From: Sarcocystis neurona
Taxonomy: Eukaryota; Apicomplexa; Conoidasida; Eucoccidiorida; Sarcocystidae
Reading direction: 5' to 3'
Assembly (NCBI GenBank): GCA_000727475.1
Contig: KL647302.1
Span: 2,524,345 to 2,588,344, forward strand
Length of the DNA: 64,000 nucleotides
The notes below the pieces were generated by a model. It saw only the letters and a list, made by a program, of their open reading frames with translations, had not been told where the DNA came from and ran no database searches. This document shows positions 12,438 to 23,589 of the stretch, piece after piece (within the stretch, counting starts at the first letter, position 1; each line of letters opens with the position of its first letter). The position numbers were made by a program, and so were the translations under genes.

Positions 12438-15400
12438 CATATATGTATAAGATGTCAAGGGCATATTCGGTTCAATACATTTCTCAGGGACTCACCTGTT
12501 TGTACCATATATTTCCTGTACATTTGTATACTCTACTTGGGTGTGTTACTTGGCTGAGCGTCTTTTTTTGCTGCCTGTGTGTGCTGCTCGTTTTTGCTGC
12601 TGCGACGGCACTTGGCTCTCCTCCTCTCTGTTCGGCTGCTGACGTGCTGCGTCCTCGACCTCTCCCTGCCGCTGCTGCGGTGCTTCGTTCTTGTCCTCCT
12701 TTTTCTTCTTGCACCGGGCGACAACCTGCGAGCATATTTCCCGAGGGAAGGGGGGAGTCGGAGGAGGAGGTTCGTCTGCTGCTCCTGCTGCTGCTGCTTC
12801 TTATTATTCTCCTCCACGCGGCGTTCCGCCCGGGCTGCTCCTTAATTGACCTGCTAGGGCGAGTCCTGTGTGTGCTTCTCGCCTTTATGCTGGCGCTGCT
12901 GCTGGTCGTGGTGCCAATGTTGGGAAAAGATACTGCCGCTTCTGTTGCTGCTGCAGCGCCATGTGTTACTCTTGACGATGCGCTCTGCTGCTGCTGCTTT
13001 TTCTTTCCCAGCGCGGAAGAAGCGTTGAACCACCCGTACGTACGACCCTTCCACAATCCCGAGGACGAGCCGTATTGCTCGAGAGTTATACGAATTTCCA
13101 TAGACGATAATAAAAAGTACGTTTTCGCCTGCTCTGCGCCCATGCCCTCCTCCCCGCCTACGCCCATCTGCCGCTGCTTCTCCTGCTGCTGTTGCTGCTT
13201 CTGCTGCCGTTGTTGCTTCTGCTGCTGCTGTTGCTGCTTCTGCTGCTGCTGTTGCTGCTTCTGCTGTTGCCCTTGTTTGTGATTCGTCTGAGGCAGGAGA
13301 AAAGGTCCTGCTGCGGTTGACTGACTCTTTTGCAAGTGGTGAAGGTGCTGCTGTCGCTGCTGCTGCTGCTGCCGCGGTTTTCTCCCTGAACGTTCCACGA
13401 CTGCAACTGCTGCTGCTGCTTCTTGACAACAAGGACAAGCGCGTGTGTGCTGCGCCGATCAGAAAACGCTGCGCAACGTCGAGGGCAGGGCTTAGCGCCC
13501 GTCCCTCGCTGCCAGCGGGTATCTGCTTGTGTGCGTGTGCTACTTCGTCGCCGGGAGTGGCTAGCTGCTCTCTGCCCTGCCCTGCCGCTCTCTGGCAGGT
13601 GCCCTCTTCGCCCCTGTTGCCTGGCTGCTTTGTAGCGAACTTGCCGTCGAACCGACTCTCTGCTGGGCTCACCAACTTGGGCACATACGCGGGCCAGCTG
13701 CTTGGGTTGTATGCGACGTTGTGGCCTCTACGAAGACACTCTTCCGCCTTGCTCCAAAATTGCTTCAGCAGCCCCGTGGGTGGCTGCTGCCGTGCTTCCT
13801 GCTTGCGCTTCTACTTCGACGCACACGCCGCCACGGGACCGCTGCTGCTACTGTCGGCCAAGTGGCGAGCTGCTGCTGCTGTCGGCCAAGTGGCGAGCTG
13901 CTGCTGCTGTTGCTGCTATCCGGAGCAGCGACTCCTGTTGCTGCTGCTATGCGATGCATACGCAGGCTGTGCTGCTGCTCACCTGCTTCTGCTGCTGTTC
14001 ACCTGCTGCTGCTGCTCACCTGCTGCTGCTGGGCGATGGAGAGCAACGCGTTCTTTTTCTGCTGTGGTGCAACGCATGCACAGCATGTGCTGCTGCTGAC
14101 GTGCTGTTGCTGGTCAGGGCAGACCGCATGGGGCGGCTGCAGTGTGTCTGCTGCTTCTTTCTCCTGCAACGATAAGGCGTGACTGGACGCCTATGTGTGT
14201 GGGGCGTACGTGTGTTGGGTCGTTGCGTGCATGCGCCCTTTTGTTGCAGATATTCTCTCGAAGACTACAGAGAGAAAGTTTACACAGAAATCATTAGGAA
14301 GAAGAAGGAACACCGGCGCCGTGTTGCTGGCCACCACCACGGCTCCTCGGTCTCCCATCACCACCGCACATCTTCCTCTGCTGCTGCTTCTCCTTCCTCT
14401 TCCTCCTCGTCTTCTGCAGGACCGACGGCGCCGCCACCTTCAGGCGCTGCAGCAGCGGCAGCAGGTGGCTCAGCAGCAGCAGCAGCAGGGACGGGCACAG
14501 GAGGAAGAGGCCCAGCAGCAGCAGCAGCAGGGACGGGCACAGGAGGAAGAGGCCCAGCAGCAGCAGCAGGAGCAGGAACAGCAGCAGGAGCAGGAGCAGC
14601 AGCGACTTCTAATTCCTCACTTCACTCTCGGCCGACGTCGACGCATACAAACGCCGGTGCTGTTCGAGGCTCTCACTCGCCGGCCACAAGAGGTGGAGGA
14701 GGAGGAACAGCAGCAGGAGAGGGATGGACTTCCCAGCAGAAGCCGAAGACTGCAGCAGCAGCAGCGAGTGCGTCTCCACCTCGGGCAGGTTCTCACACGC
14801 GCAGCTCCTGTTCCTCTTCTCCTGCGGGTGTTAGCCGTGGCGCCGGTTGTACGACTGCTGCCCCTGCTGCTGCTGGCTACAGCGCAGCAACGGCGGGAGG
14901 AAGAGGAGGAGGCTTCTGCAGCAGCCTGGGCAGCGGCGCGCACAGCAGCAGCAGCAGCACATCCAGCATGGGAACACGTGGTGCTGCTGCTGCCGCTTCT
15001 TCGACTACCTTCCTCGCGCAGCAGCGGCAGCAGCAGCAACGCAGCAGCGGCAGCAACGCCAGCGTCTCCTGCGGCGCTCCCACAGCAGCAGCAGTAGGCA
15101 GCCCTGCTGGTGCGCGCCAGATACAGACAACAGCAGCAACCGCGCCACTGCACCAGCCCCACCGTTCAAGCGCGGAAACGACCGGAGGTGCTGCTCCAAC
15201 TTCGACAGCAGCAGGAGGAGGAGCAACAGGGTATGGCAGCGCCGCAGCAGCACACCGGGCTTCGTTTGGCTCAGCAGCAGTGCCTGCTGCTGTTGGTCGC
15301 TACAGCAGCCTTGTGACCACTACCGTTGGTGTTGCCGCTGCTCCTGCTGCTGCTCCCGGTTCTCTTCCCCCTAGGGGCGCCTCGTACACCAGCAGCTGCA

Positions 15401-16383
15401 GAGTCGTTCAGCAGCCGCCGCAGCAAGCCGACCCGCCCCACACACACGGCAACAGCAGCAGCAATACCAGCAGCAGCAGCATGAGCAGGACCCCGTCTTC
15501 TCACTTGCTGCCTGCTGCGCACCAAGCGAGACGCGCGACAACCGGGGGCAGCAGCAGCTACTGCGGAGGACAGAACGGGAGCAGCAGCAGCAGCACCTAC
15601 AGCAACTCCAAGAGCGGCAACAGCAGCAGCTACTGCAGCGGTACGCAGCAGTGGAAGGCAGTCGGCTGTGCACCAGCGTATGTGGCTGCTGCACCTGGCC
15701 GCTGCGGCCTCCCTGCAGCAGCAGCAGCAGATGCCTCGGCGTCGCCTGTACTGCACACAGCATACCCCACCTTCTCACCTGGAAGCAGTGACGCCGGGCA
15801 TCCTGCTGCGGCTGCTTCTTTAGGGAAGAGCAGCAGCACCAGTAGCACGACAGCTGCCTCATCTGGAACCGACGTGCGTCCAGCAGTGGCAACAGCAGCA
15901 GCAACAGGAACTCCTTGTCGTTACGTCAGCTATCACGGGGCGTCCTCGCCTGCTTCGTCGACCTCTTCGCGCTACCCGGGCGTTGCCGCTGCTGCAACAA
16001 CTACTGCAGCGAGCAGCCACCCCAGCAGTGTGGGGTCGTCTTCCTCCTCCTCTTGCGCCCTGGGCTCCGCCTCCGCCTCTTCCTCTGCCTCATTGTTGTC
16101 CTCCGGCAGCAGCAGACCGCCCGCCCCCTCCCGGGCTGCTGCCGCGCGAACAGCAGCAGAAGAGTCGACGCACGCGAACGGCAAGCACTTCTTCGCAGCA
16201 GCAACAGCAGCACCTGCCGGCTCTGCACACAGCAGCAGCAAAGAAGCGAGCGACATCAGGGCGACAGGGCTGCAGCAGCAGCGGTTGCCTGCCGACCCAG
16301 CGCGTCCTGCCCCGTGGAAGTCAGACGCAAACGTCCGTAGTCTCTACGAGGTCAGTAAATTTAACAGAGAACCTTTGTTCTGA
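1945..16383 (+). CDS. ERK7: ERK7/MAPK15-type MAP kinase, nine exons, complete
   Basis: Exons: 1945-2010, 3766-3985, 5875-5976, 6932-7010, 9216-9421, 10244-10373, 11967-12056, 13012-13116, 14250-16383. All eight joins keep phase with GT-AG borders and give 1043 residues. The N-terminal 333 residues are a full Ser/Thr kinase: glycine loop GKGAYG (20-25), VALKK with catalytic Lys42, HRDLKPSN (134-141), DFG (154-156), activation motif [14 protein letters not shown] with TDY at 180-182, then [13 protein letters not shown] and the C-lobe through [11 protein letters not shown]. These motifs are those of ERK7/MAPK15 kinases, which act in ciliogenesis and, in Toxoplasma, in conoid formation. The TxY is TDY rather than the usual ERK7 TEY, and a Gly-rich insert precedes it. 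Residues 334-1043 are a low-complexity Ser/Ala/Gly/Thr tail with His near its start. Introns run from about 0.8 to 2.2 kb and are full of CTG runs and AT microsatellites. A GTCAGT within the last 40 bases could be a donor, so the extreme C-terminus is less certain. Confidence 0.92.
5521..5853. repeat. Cluster of five GGTGTACGTACACC palindromes
   Basis: Five copies lie in 333 bases of kinase intron 2: 5521-5534, 5598-5611, 5696-5709 (AGTGTATGTACACC), 5748-5761 (AGTGTACGTACACC) and 5840-5853. The last copy ends only 21 bases before exon 3. Copies 1 and 2 share some flanking sequence (a TGTGTGG/GTGTCGACGAG-like stretch upstream, CCGCT downstream). The core TGTACGTACA is a perfect palindrome. The same element recurs elsewhere in the window. 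Function is unknown; a DNA-binding-protein site or a decayed mobile-element end are both possible. Confidence 0.85.
7030..8210. repeat. TA/TATG/CATA microsatellite block in kinase intron 4
   Basis: About 1.2 kb of nearly continuous TATATATG, TACATATG and GAGAGA-type repeats starts directly after the exon 4 donor. Apparent open frames here translate only to Tyr-Ile, Thr-His and Cys-Val runs and are not genes. Confidence 0.85.
9000..9205. repeat. 15-bp CTG-type minisatellite before exon 5
   Basis: Tandem units close to TGTTCCTGCTGCGCC repeat at a 15-base period and grade into CTGCTG runs that end at the exon 5 acceptor (ctgctgctgcag). The block contains no AG dinucleotide for long stretches, so it serves as the region immediately upstream of the splice acceptor. 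Confidence 0.8.
11370..11950. repeat. 15-bp CTG minisatellite containing an assembly gap
   Basis: Units near TGTTGCTACTGCTCC or TGTTGCTACTGGTCC repeat at a 15-base period on both sides of an N gap. The left and right edges of the gap are the same repeat, so the missing sequence is almost certainly more of it. The array sits in kinase intron 6, just upstream of exon 7. Confidence 0.85.
11465..11822. other. Assembly gap of 358 N
   Basis: A run of N bases within the 15-bp array. The length may be an estimate. It lies inside an intron, so no kinase coding sequence should be missing. Confidence 0.99.
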
Positions 16384-17580
16384 CTTCTCTACGCATGTGT
16401 GCCTCACCAGCCTCGCCACCACCTACGACACTACCTTGCAGCAGAGGGGCGCCAGTCCACTTTTGTACAGTCCGTAATAGTAGAGCAGTTCTAATAGCAA
16501 TGCTGGCAGTAGGAGCATAATAGCGGCCTCGTAGAAGGAGGAGGAGGACGAGGGTACTACTTATTCTTCTTGTAGGATTTGTAGTAGTAGAAGTATCATA
16601 GCAGTAGTATAGCAATAGCTTAGTAGCAGTAGTTCTTGTTGTACTACTAGTAGTAGGAGTAGCAGCATAGTAGCAGTAGTATATAAGTATCTTAATAGCA
16701 GTAGTCTAGTAGCAGTAGATTAGTAGCGTTGGTGTACTACGAGCTTAATAGCAGTAGTATACTAGCAGGAAGTTAGCAGTGCCGATGCTACATAGCAGTA
16801 TAGTAGTATAGTAGTAGAAGGGTTACCAGGAGAAGTAGTACTGGGAGTAATAGTAGAAGTAGTCGGATCAGGGTAGTAGCAGTAATGTGGCAGTACCGAT
16901 ACTACATAGCAGTATCCTGCAGTGTATCACTAGTTTCATAGTGACACAGTAGTAGTGGTAGTGCCAGTAGTAATAGTACTGCTGGTATTAGTAGTAGTAG
17001 TCCTCATAGTAGGGGGAGTAGTAGTTCAAGTACTAATGGTAGTAGCAGTAGTATAGCAGTAGTCTACTAGAAGTAGTGCAGTCGTACGGATACTACGTAG
17101 CAGTATACCATAGTAGTAGTAGTAATAGTAGCAGCAGCAGTCCTAGGAGTCGTCCTAGGTGGAGTAATGGAAGTAGTTGTTGAAGGACCAGCCGAACTTG
17201 GAGGAGGAGGAGGAGGAGGAGTAGTAGTATACGGGATTAGGAGTAGTAGTACTAATCCTAATGATAGTAGCAATAGCATAGTAGTACTGATACTACATAG
17301 CAGTGTACTGCAGTACTAAATGTTGAATAATGCCATAGTAGTAGTAGTAGTGGTAGTATATGTAGTAGTAGTAGTAGCAGTATATGTCGTAGTGTGTGTA
17401 GTAGTATGTGTAGCAGTAGTAGTAGTACTATGAGTATAGCAGCAGCAGTGGTCCAGTAGCAGGAGCACAGTAGAAGTGGCCTATAGTAGGACTGATCGCA
17501 TGTATAGCAGTATACCCGGCTTTTGGTTGTTGTAGCAGTGGTAGTGGCAGCAGCAGTATCTGCCGTTTTATTCGTACACA
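16384..17580. repeat. (AGT)n-rich 3' flank of the kinase gene
   Basis: From about 16480 the plus strand is dominated by imperfect AGT/GTA/TAG triplets (AGTAGTAGTAGCAGTAGTAT-like), with interspersed TACTAC. TAG stops occur in one plus frame throughout, and the few longer frames on the minus strand are Leu/Tyr/Thr low complexity. The block separates the kinase stop codon from the convergent minus-strand gene. Confidence 0.85.
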
Positions 17581-17750
17581 TATCAAAGTTTGTAGTCCTC
17601 GGTAGGTCGGCGCCCAGCAGTAAAAGAGACGATTTCTGTTCTTCGTGGGCTGCGTATTTCTGCACGTGAAGAGCTCCGCGGAAGCCGTGCGACGTGCGAG
17701 ACGGCTGTGGGGCGGCTGGAGCGCGTCGTGTCTTTCTCATCTCTGTATGG

Positions 17751-17764
17751 GGTGTACGTACACC
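17751..17764. other. GGTGTACGTACACC palindrome
   Basis: A single exact copy of the recurrent 14-bp palindrome, in the spacer between the kinase gene and the convergent minus-strand gene. Confidence 0.8.
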
Positions 17765-18265
17765 GCTGCTGCCGCCATCGGAGTGCCCCACACGTTATTC
17801 TGCGCTGCTGAGAAGGGGATGCTGTCTCTCTCTTTCTGCGCCGGGCATGTCTCTCCGCGTCGCGCAAGTCGTGTGTCGAACGGGCGAAGAAAAGAAGAAT
17901 TTCGGCACGTTGCTGCGTGTACGGGGCGGGGAAGAGGACTCCCCCCACGTCGCGGGTCCGCGTGAGAGGGAGACGCAGCAAGACCGGAGGAGGACAACCA
18001 CTCGCGCGCAGCAGCCAAAGAGACGAGACAGCTGAGGAAGCGACGGGGCAGCCGAAGAGTCGAAACAGCAGGCGACGGCACGGCCACGCGCTCACCACGA
18101 GAACAGCACCTCCTTCTCACGCATCTCCACACGTTGCCGCACAGCCTCCTAACGAGACAGCGAGACACGGAGACGCGCGCGGGCATTTCCACAGGCACAC
18201 CTATACACACACACACACATACATGGAGAGATGCACATATGTATATAATTGCGCCACTTAGAAGG

Positions 18266-21200
18266 TCATTGGCGAGGGGGTAGTAGAGAGCGGGACAGCA
18301 GAGAAAGAGAAGAGACAGCGGCCACGCGTGACTGACGAGGAAGGGAAAAATCAGCGAGAAATCTCAGCAGGAAGTTAGAGCAGGGGTGTTGAAGCTTCAC
18401 AGAGGGAAACACGAGCTGCGGCTCACGGTGTCGCTCGGTGGGAGAAGTTATTGCACCCCTGATACTGGAGTATTTTAGTAGTGTCACTCCTGCGCCTTGT
18501 ATAGCATAAAGCCACGGGCCGCGCTGCTGCAGAGAAGTAGGGGGAAAGGCCGTGTGGGGGGGGGACACAGTCAGACGCTGAAGGAGGGACTTACCTGTGC
18601 AGCAGCGGCCTTCTTACTCGCCTTCCTTGCCGCCCCCTCCCCGCGCCTCCCAAGCAGCCGGTTGCTGCAGCAAGCAGCACTTGCTGCTGCGCCGGCGGGG
18701 CGGGGACCAGCAGCCGTGTGTACGTGTGTGGGCGGGGGAAACGCCGAGACTTGGTACCTTCCCCCTTCTCTGTGTTCTTCGACGCACGTCTACGCGTTTT
18801 CTTCTCCCCTTGTGGCCGGACTGCTTCGCCAACAAAAATTTGGAAGAGGAGTGTCGGGCTGCAGATGGGGCTGCGGTGCCGTCGCTTTGCCTGACGGCCG
18901 AGGGGCACAAAGCAGCAGACAGCACAGGCGTCTGATGGGTGGAAATCGCGGGTCTGCCCTGTGCCCCCACGTCTTGGGGGGACACTAGGGTGTACGTACA
19001 CCGCAGCAAAGGGAGGGAAGGGGAGGGGGAGGTGCTGTGTGTCTCACCTGTCTCGTCCGGTGTGGAACGTGCGTTTCTGCTGCAGACGGCGGCCCCGTAG
19101 ATATCCTGCGCGAGCGGAAGCGGGAGACCGCGGAGCCATGAAAAAAAGGGGAGAAGGCGGCTTTTTTCTCTTTTCGAGCCTTTCTTCTTCGACTCCAGAG
19201 CTTCGTCCTCCTTTCCCACACTTTCGCATTCTCGACGCCGACCTCCCTTCCACGCCGGTCCTGCGTGTCTCTGCAGACGTGTTTTTTTCCACTGCGGGCC
19301 CCTCGTTTCCTCAACGCGGCCGTTACGTGTTGGTTTCTTCAGCAGGACGACCTTCCCTCCGAGCCTTTCTCCCCGTCCAGCTTCCTGTGTTTCTCTACCG
19401 CGCTCGCTTCCTCTGTCTTTTGAGGCCTCTTTTCCACTGCAGACCGCTCGCTTCCTCTCTGCTGCGTATGTGTGTGTGTGTGCGGGACGTTTCTTCGTTT
19501 GTTGCAGAGGCCTCTTCCCGATTCTCTGCACACCACTCACTTCCTTTGAAGCAGCCGCTTCTCTGCAGAACATTTTCGCCGTCCACCTCGGGAAGTGTTG
19601 TTCTTGTGCAGAAACTGCTCGTCTTCCCGCCCCATCAAGTGCGCTTCTTCCTCGTCCTGCGTACGGCGTCCTCTCCTCGGCTTCTCTGCCGCGCCCACTC
19701 TTCCAGTGTTCACGACTTCTTCGCCCTCCTCTCCGCCCGTTTTTCTCTGGAAAGCTCGCGCACTTTTTCTTCGAAGAGAGGCTTCTGTCTTCGTTTGCTG
19801 GCTCGTTTCCTTCTCTCTGCTGACGTCCGGTTCTCTCGACGTCGCCGTCTCTGTGCGCGTGCTGCCGCTTCCCTTGCAGGAGGAGGAGGAGGGGAGCGGC
19901 TTCCTCCTGCAGGTCTTCTTCTGGGGGAAACCCATTTGCTTTTTTTTTGGATTTCTTCCTCGACACCCCGTACTTATCTGTGCGCGTCTTTATATATCTC
20001 GGCAGGCATCGCGTACTTTCTCTGCATGCCTTTCTCGTCTTGTTCTTCCTAGGCACGGCACTTTTCTTACTTTCTGTAGGAAAGCGTTCTTTTCTCTGCA
20101 AATCTTCCTCCTCTTCTTCCGCTGCAAATCTTTTTCTTCCTCTTCTGCGACGAATCTCCCTCGTCTTTCTCGTTTGCAAATCTTGTCCCCCGTCTTCGTC
20201 TCCACATCTTCTGCTGCTTGCTCTGCAAGTCTTCTCGTCCTCCTCCTCTGTAGAGGAGTTCTTCTTCCTTTTCTGCACGCGTTTTTCTCTTGGCTTCCCG
20301 CTTCTCTTCGGAGTTCCCTCCTGTGCTGGCCTCTTCTCTGCGTCTTGAGAAATCCCAGCCGCTCATGGGTGCAGATCTGCTGCTGCCCTCTTCTCCTTTT
20401 GCGTGGGGGGTAACTTACCCGACCCGAAGTTCACGTCTGCTGCTGCCATAAATATATCTCCACAAGGTGTGCTCCGCATTGCAAGCTCTCCGTCGGCGGA
20501 CGCAGAGGCACTGCAGCCCCGTTACGCACATGCGGCACAGGAGAGATTTCTCCCTCGTTTTCCTCTTGCTATGTTTTCTTCGCAGCAAGACCTTCCATAC
20601 GTTGAGGATCCTTGTGGTGCGAAGCAGGCTGCAGAAGCAACAGACGTGGGTCTTCCCGAAACGAACACTGCCACTATCCTACATCTGCGTGTCTGCGGAC
20701 AGAAGGGCAGATGCATGCGCGTCCTCTGTGTATACCTCTGTGTTGACCGTATGTGTCCTCCGCTATCCTCGACCTTGCTCTGACGACGGGTGTGTTTTTG
20801 TCCGATGCCGGGCCTTTCTCTCCTGCCTCGTGGTGGGTGTCTTGTGTGAGTTACCGGTTCGTTTCCTGCTACTTCCTCAACAACGTGGAGAGGACTTACC
20901 GGCCGCGTGCTTCGCCTGCGTTGTAGACTGCACAACGCCGGCCGCAGATTCCTTCACGAGCGAGTTTTTGTGTGTGTCACCGGCTGGGCTCGAGTTCTTG
21001 GCCACACGCAGAGAGAGGGGAAAACGAAACTCGTGCGTGTCTTGCTGCTGGACTCACCTGCCCGCCTGTTGAAGTGGGGGCCCGCGCACAGAAAGACAGC
21101 GAAAGAGACAGAGAGGAAGTCAGAAGAATAGTAACACGACACACACGCTCGCGGCCTTGTAAATCTGACTTGAAAGGAGGACTTATCTGAAAACTATATC

Positions 21201-22237
21201 CACGCAGACGCCAGCAACGTAGGCAGGGGATGCGTGTGTATACACGTCTCTCTTTCTCTTTGCCGTCCGCAACGATGTGTCTGCCTGCCGACGTGGCACT
21301 CTCTTTTTCAGTTAGAAGCAGTCTTGCACAAATACCCGTACATCTGGACGTAAGTAACACTTCGTGAGAAGTGCCGAAACATGTGTATATCAACGGTATG
21401 TGCGTACCCTGGTGCAAGCGCTGCAGCAGGACGAACATTATCTGCGTGTGTGCGTGCGATGCATGCGGAGACACAAGTGGGGGAATGGTGCTGGGCTACG
21501 CTACGTTTTTCTGCGACGGACCGAAGTTTGCCGATGTTCAACACTTGAAGCATTTCATGGAACTTAAACTCTCGAGGAAGTCTCCTTTCCCCGTGGTGGC
21601 GGCTTATCTGCTGCAAAAATAGCGGCCGCCGCCCTTGGGAGACCCTGCGGCCGGCCCCTTGGGGCCTGCCCGCACCACATTCACTTGTTGCAGCAAACGC
21701 ATGCGCCAAACGGTGGCAACAAACGCATGCAGCAAACGTATGCGGGAAATGTTGGTAGCAAATGCTGGCAGCAAATGTATGCGGCAGACGTCGGCAGCAC
21801 GTGTGGCACCTGGCAGGGCGACGCCGTGTGGGCTGAGCACACGCATTTGCTTCACTGAAAGTCTTGAACGCACTTCTCCCGACGAGATCGTAGGCGTAGT
21901 CTCGCCTCTTGCTTGCTTGTAATACGACCCCCCTTGGTATCAGTCCTTCAACTGCCACAGTAAGCACCATTCTGAAAACGCATCTACTACTCCCTCCTGC
22001 CTCCACTAGTACAATTATAATGAGTTCCATTGTGATGGACGGCTTGTTCACTCGCGTTAGTCTCGTCATTATTATCACACCACCTGGATTACCACGCGGC
22101 TGTTGCACGGCTGCATTGAGGCGGGCGCGAAGGTAAAGGTTCACCTCTGGGTCGAGGAAGATTTTCTGACGTTTGCTGGAGAGGTTGCACACCTTCAAGC
22201 ACAGAAAACAGGCGAAGAAGAGAAACAATGTAATCAT
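18266..22237 (-). CDS. Unrecognised protein with N-terminal signal sequence, eleven-exon model
   Basis: Inferred exons, 5' to 3' on the minus strand: 22237-22145, 21610-21408, 21343-21246, 21186-21058, 20983-20900, 20667-20601, 20510-20419, 19105-19048, 18858-18758, 18686-18595, 18526-18266. Every border is GT/AG and every phase matches, giving 425 residues. Residues 1-15 (MITLFLFFACFLCLK) are a hydrophobic signal or anchor sequence, and a second hydrophobic stretch lies in exon 4. The middle is Ala/Ser-rich, exons 8-10 are strongly basic (Lys/Arg), and the last 86 residues are hydrophobic and Ser/Leu-rich. I recognise no family. The best-supported part is exons 5-11, where donors are strong (several GTAAGT or GTGAG). 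Exons 1-4 are weaker: a plus-strand reading of 21314-21622 is also open. The 1.3-kb intron 7 holds a long charged open frame that I judge non-coding. Most probable role: a secreted or membrane protein of the coccidian lineage. Confidence 0.5.
18989..19002. other. GGTGTACGTACACC palindrome in an intron
   Basis: An exact copy of the recurrent palindrome, in the short intron between the exons at 18758-18858 and 19048-19105 of the minus-strand gene. Confidence 0.8.
19900..20340. repeat. Degenerate pyrimidine/purine repeat with CTGCAAATCTT motif
   Basis: The plus strand shows repeated CTGCAAATCTT-like words (near 20097, 20129, 20174 and 20222) separated by TCTTCCTCTTC tracts; the minus strand is the matching purine-rich GAGGAAGAT sequence. 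This lies in intron 7 of the minus-strand gene and creates a false, highly charged open frame. Confidence 0.6.
21688..21806. repeat. Degenerate repeat with CAGCAAACGTATGCGG-like units
   Basis: Several imperfect copies of a 13- or 26-base unit resembling CAGCAAACGCATGCGCCAAACG follow each other within intron 1 of the minus-strand gene. The embedded GCATGC/GTATGC words recur at similar spacing. Confidence 0.55.
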
Positions 22238-22379
22238 GACTTTATCTGCAACCGTGGAACCTAGACTCCGTACACTTGTTATGATCTTTCAACAAAATTG
22301 ACGGCGGACAGAATTTCGCTTGGAGTATCGTTGCCACTACTACTCGGGAAGAAACGACATCGTATCTGAAAAGAAACTA

Positions 22380-22640
22380 ACTGTGACACTCAATAATAGT
22401 AGTAACCAAAATGTGAATACTGATAACAATAATAATAGTGGGAATAATACCAGTAGTCGTGAATAACAGTAGTAGTGTATAGCGGCAAAGATGACAATAA
22501 TACTGGTAATAGTCAATAATATGAGTAATGGCAGGATTAGTAATAATAGTAATGGCAACAGTTATAATAACAGTAATAGTAATATCAGTAGGAGTGCAGA
22601 ATAACAGTAATAGTCAAAATAATGACGGTGGTTGTAAGAG
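22380..22640. repeat. (AATAGT)n-type repeat
   Basis: Imperfect AATAATAGTAATAGTA repeats fill the spacer between the start of the minus-strand gene and the candidate surface-protein gene on the plus strand. A reading on the plus strand gives an Ile/Val-rich hydrophobic run that resembles a signal peptide only because of the repeat composition. Confidence 0.7.
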
Positions 22641-23589
22641 CAATAATTCTTCTGCTATGGCGAGGGATTTCGAAGAAGCAAACATTTCCGTCAAACGGCT
22701 GATACTGAGACCATTGATTCACGACTGGAAGAAGGCACTACCGCCCTGCTTTTCCTCCTGTTGCTTCTCCTTCGCAGCTCTTTTTGTAAACCGCAAATAT
22801 TTGTTTGCTTGGAGGTCGGGCGGTTGCAGAAAGAACTGATTCCAATCACAAAAATGTATTATTTCTGTGTGTGTCTTAGATAAGGGCAGGAGCGTGCATA
22901 CACGTGAAATGATGACTTTTGCACGTGTTGGTTTCTTCACGAAAACACACTTGAAGTCCCTCCTCCTATGCGAAGGAATTTGAGAAATGGGAGGACAAAT
23001 AGATGAACACTTGCTGAGGAAGCTGACTTTTGGCGAAGATAAAACAGGGACGACTTCGGTGCAGGCACCGACACACAGCAGTTGATTTTTCCATGTATCT
23101 GCATACGCACGCGTGCACACAGGTGTGTATATATATATATATATGCATGTGTGCGTATATATATGTACATGTGTGTGTATATGTATGTACATGTGTGTAT
23201 ATATATGTACATGTGTATGTATATATATATATATATATATACGTTTGTTTACGAGCGAGTACGTACACAAAGATATATAAAAATACATATGTACAAACAT
23301 ATACATATATATATATATGTATACGTAGATGAAAAGTTGTGAATGTTGTATATTCGTTTCTTGTGGCGCCTATGCGTCACTAATAAAACAGTACGTTACA
23401 GTTCCGCGTACAGATATAGCTGTAGGCATAAATAAGACAGACTACGAATAACGAGGTGTTTCCATGTATGCACGTATGCACGCAGGTCTGCATAGGTAGG
23501 CACATTTGAATATATGTGTATACAGGTTGCGAAAACAAAGCCTCCTATGTATACCGTGTGGATATATATATATATACATACACTTGCAG

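Noticed and set aside
18614..20278. Minus-strand open frame of 554 codons, Lys/Glu/Arg-rich
   Set aside because: It lacks a usable acceptor in frame (a TGA lies just upstream), is built from a degenerate GAGGAAGATTTGCAG repeat, and falls in the intron between two exons whose phases match each other. Plus-strand frames over the same DNA are also long.
21314..21622. Plus-strand two-exon candidate (acceptor after ctttttcag, donor GTAAGT, then a frame ending YLLQK)
   Set aside because: The splice signals look good and the phases match, but no upstream exon or start could be found, and the minus-strand model explains the same region with matched phases on both sides. Kept as the main alternative.
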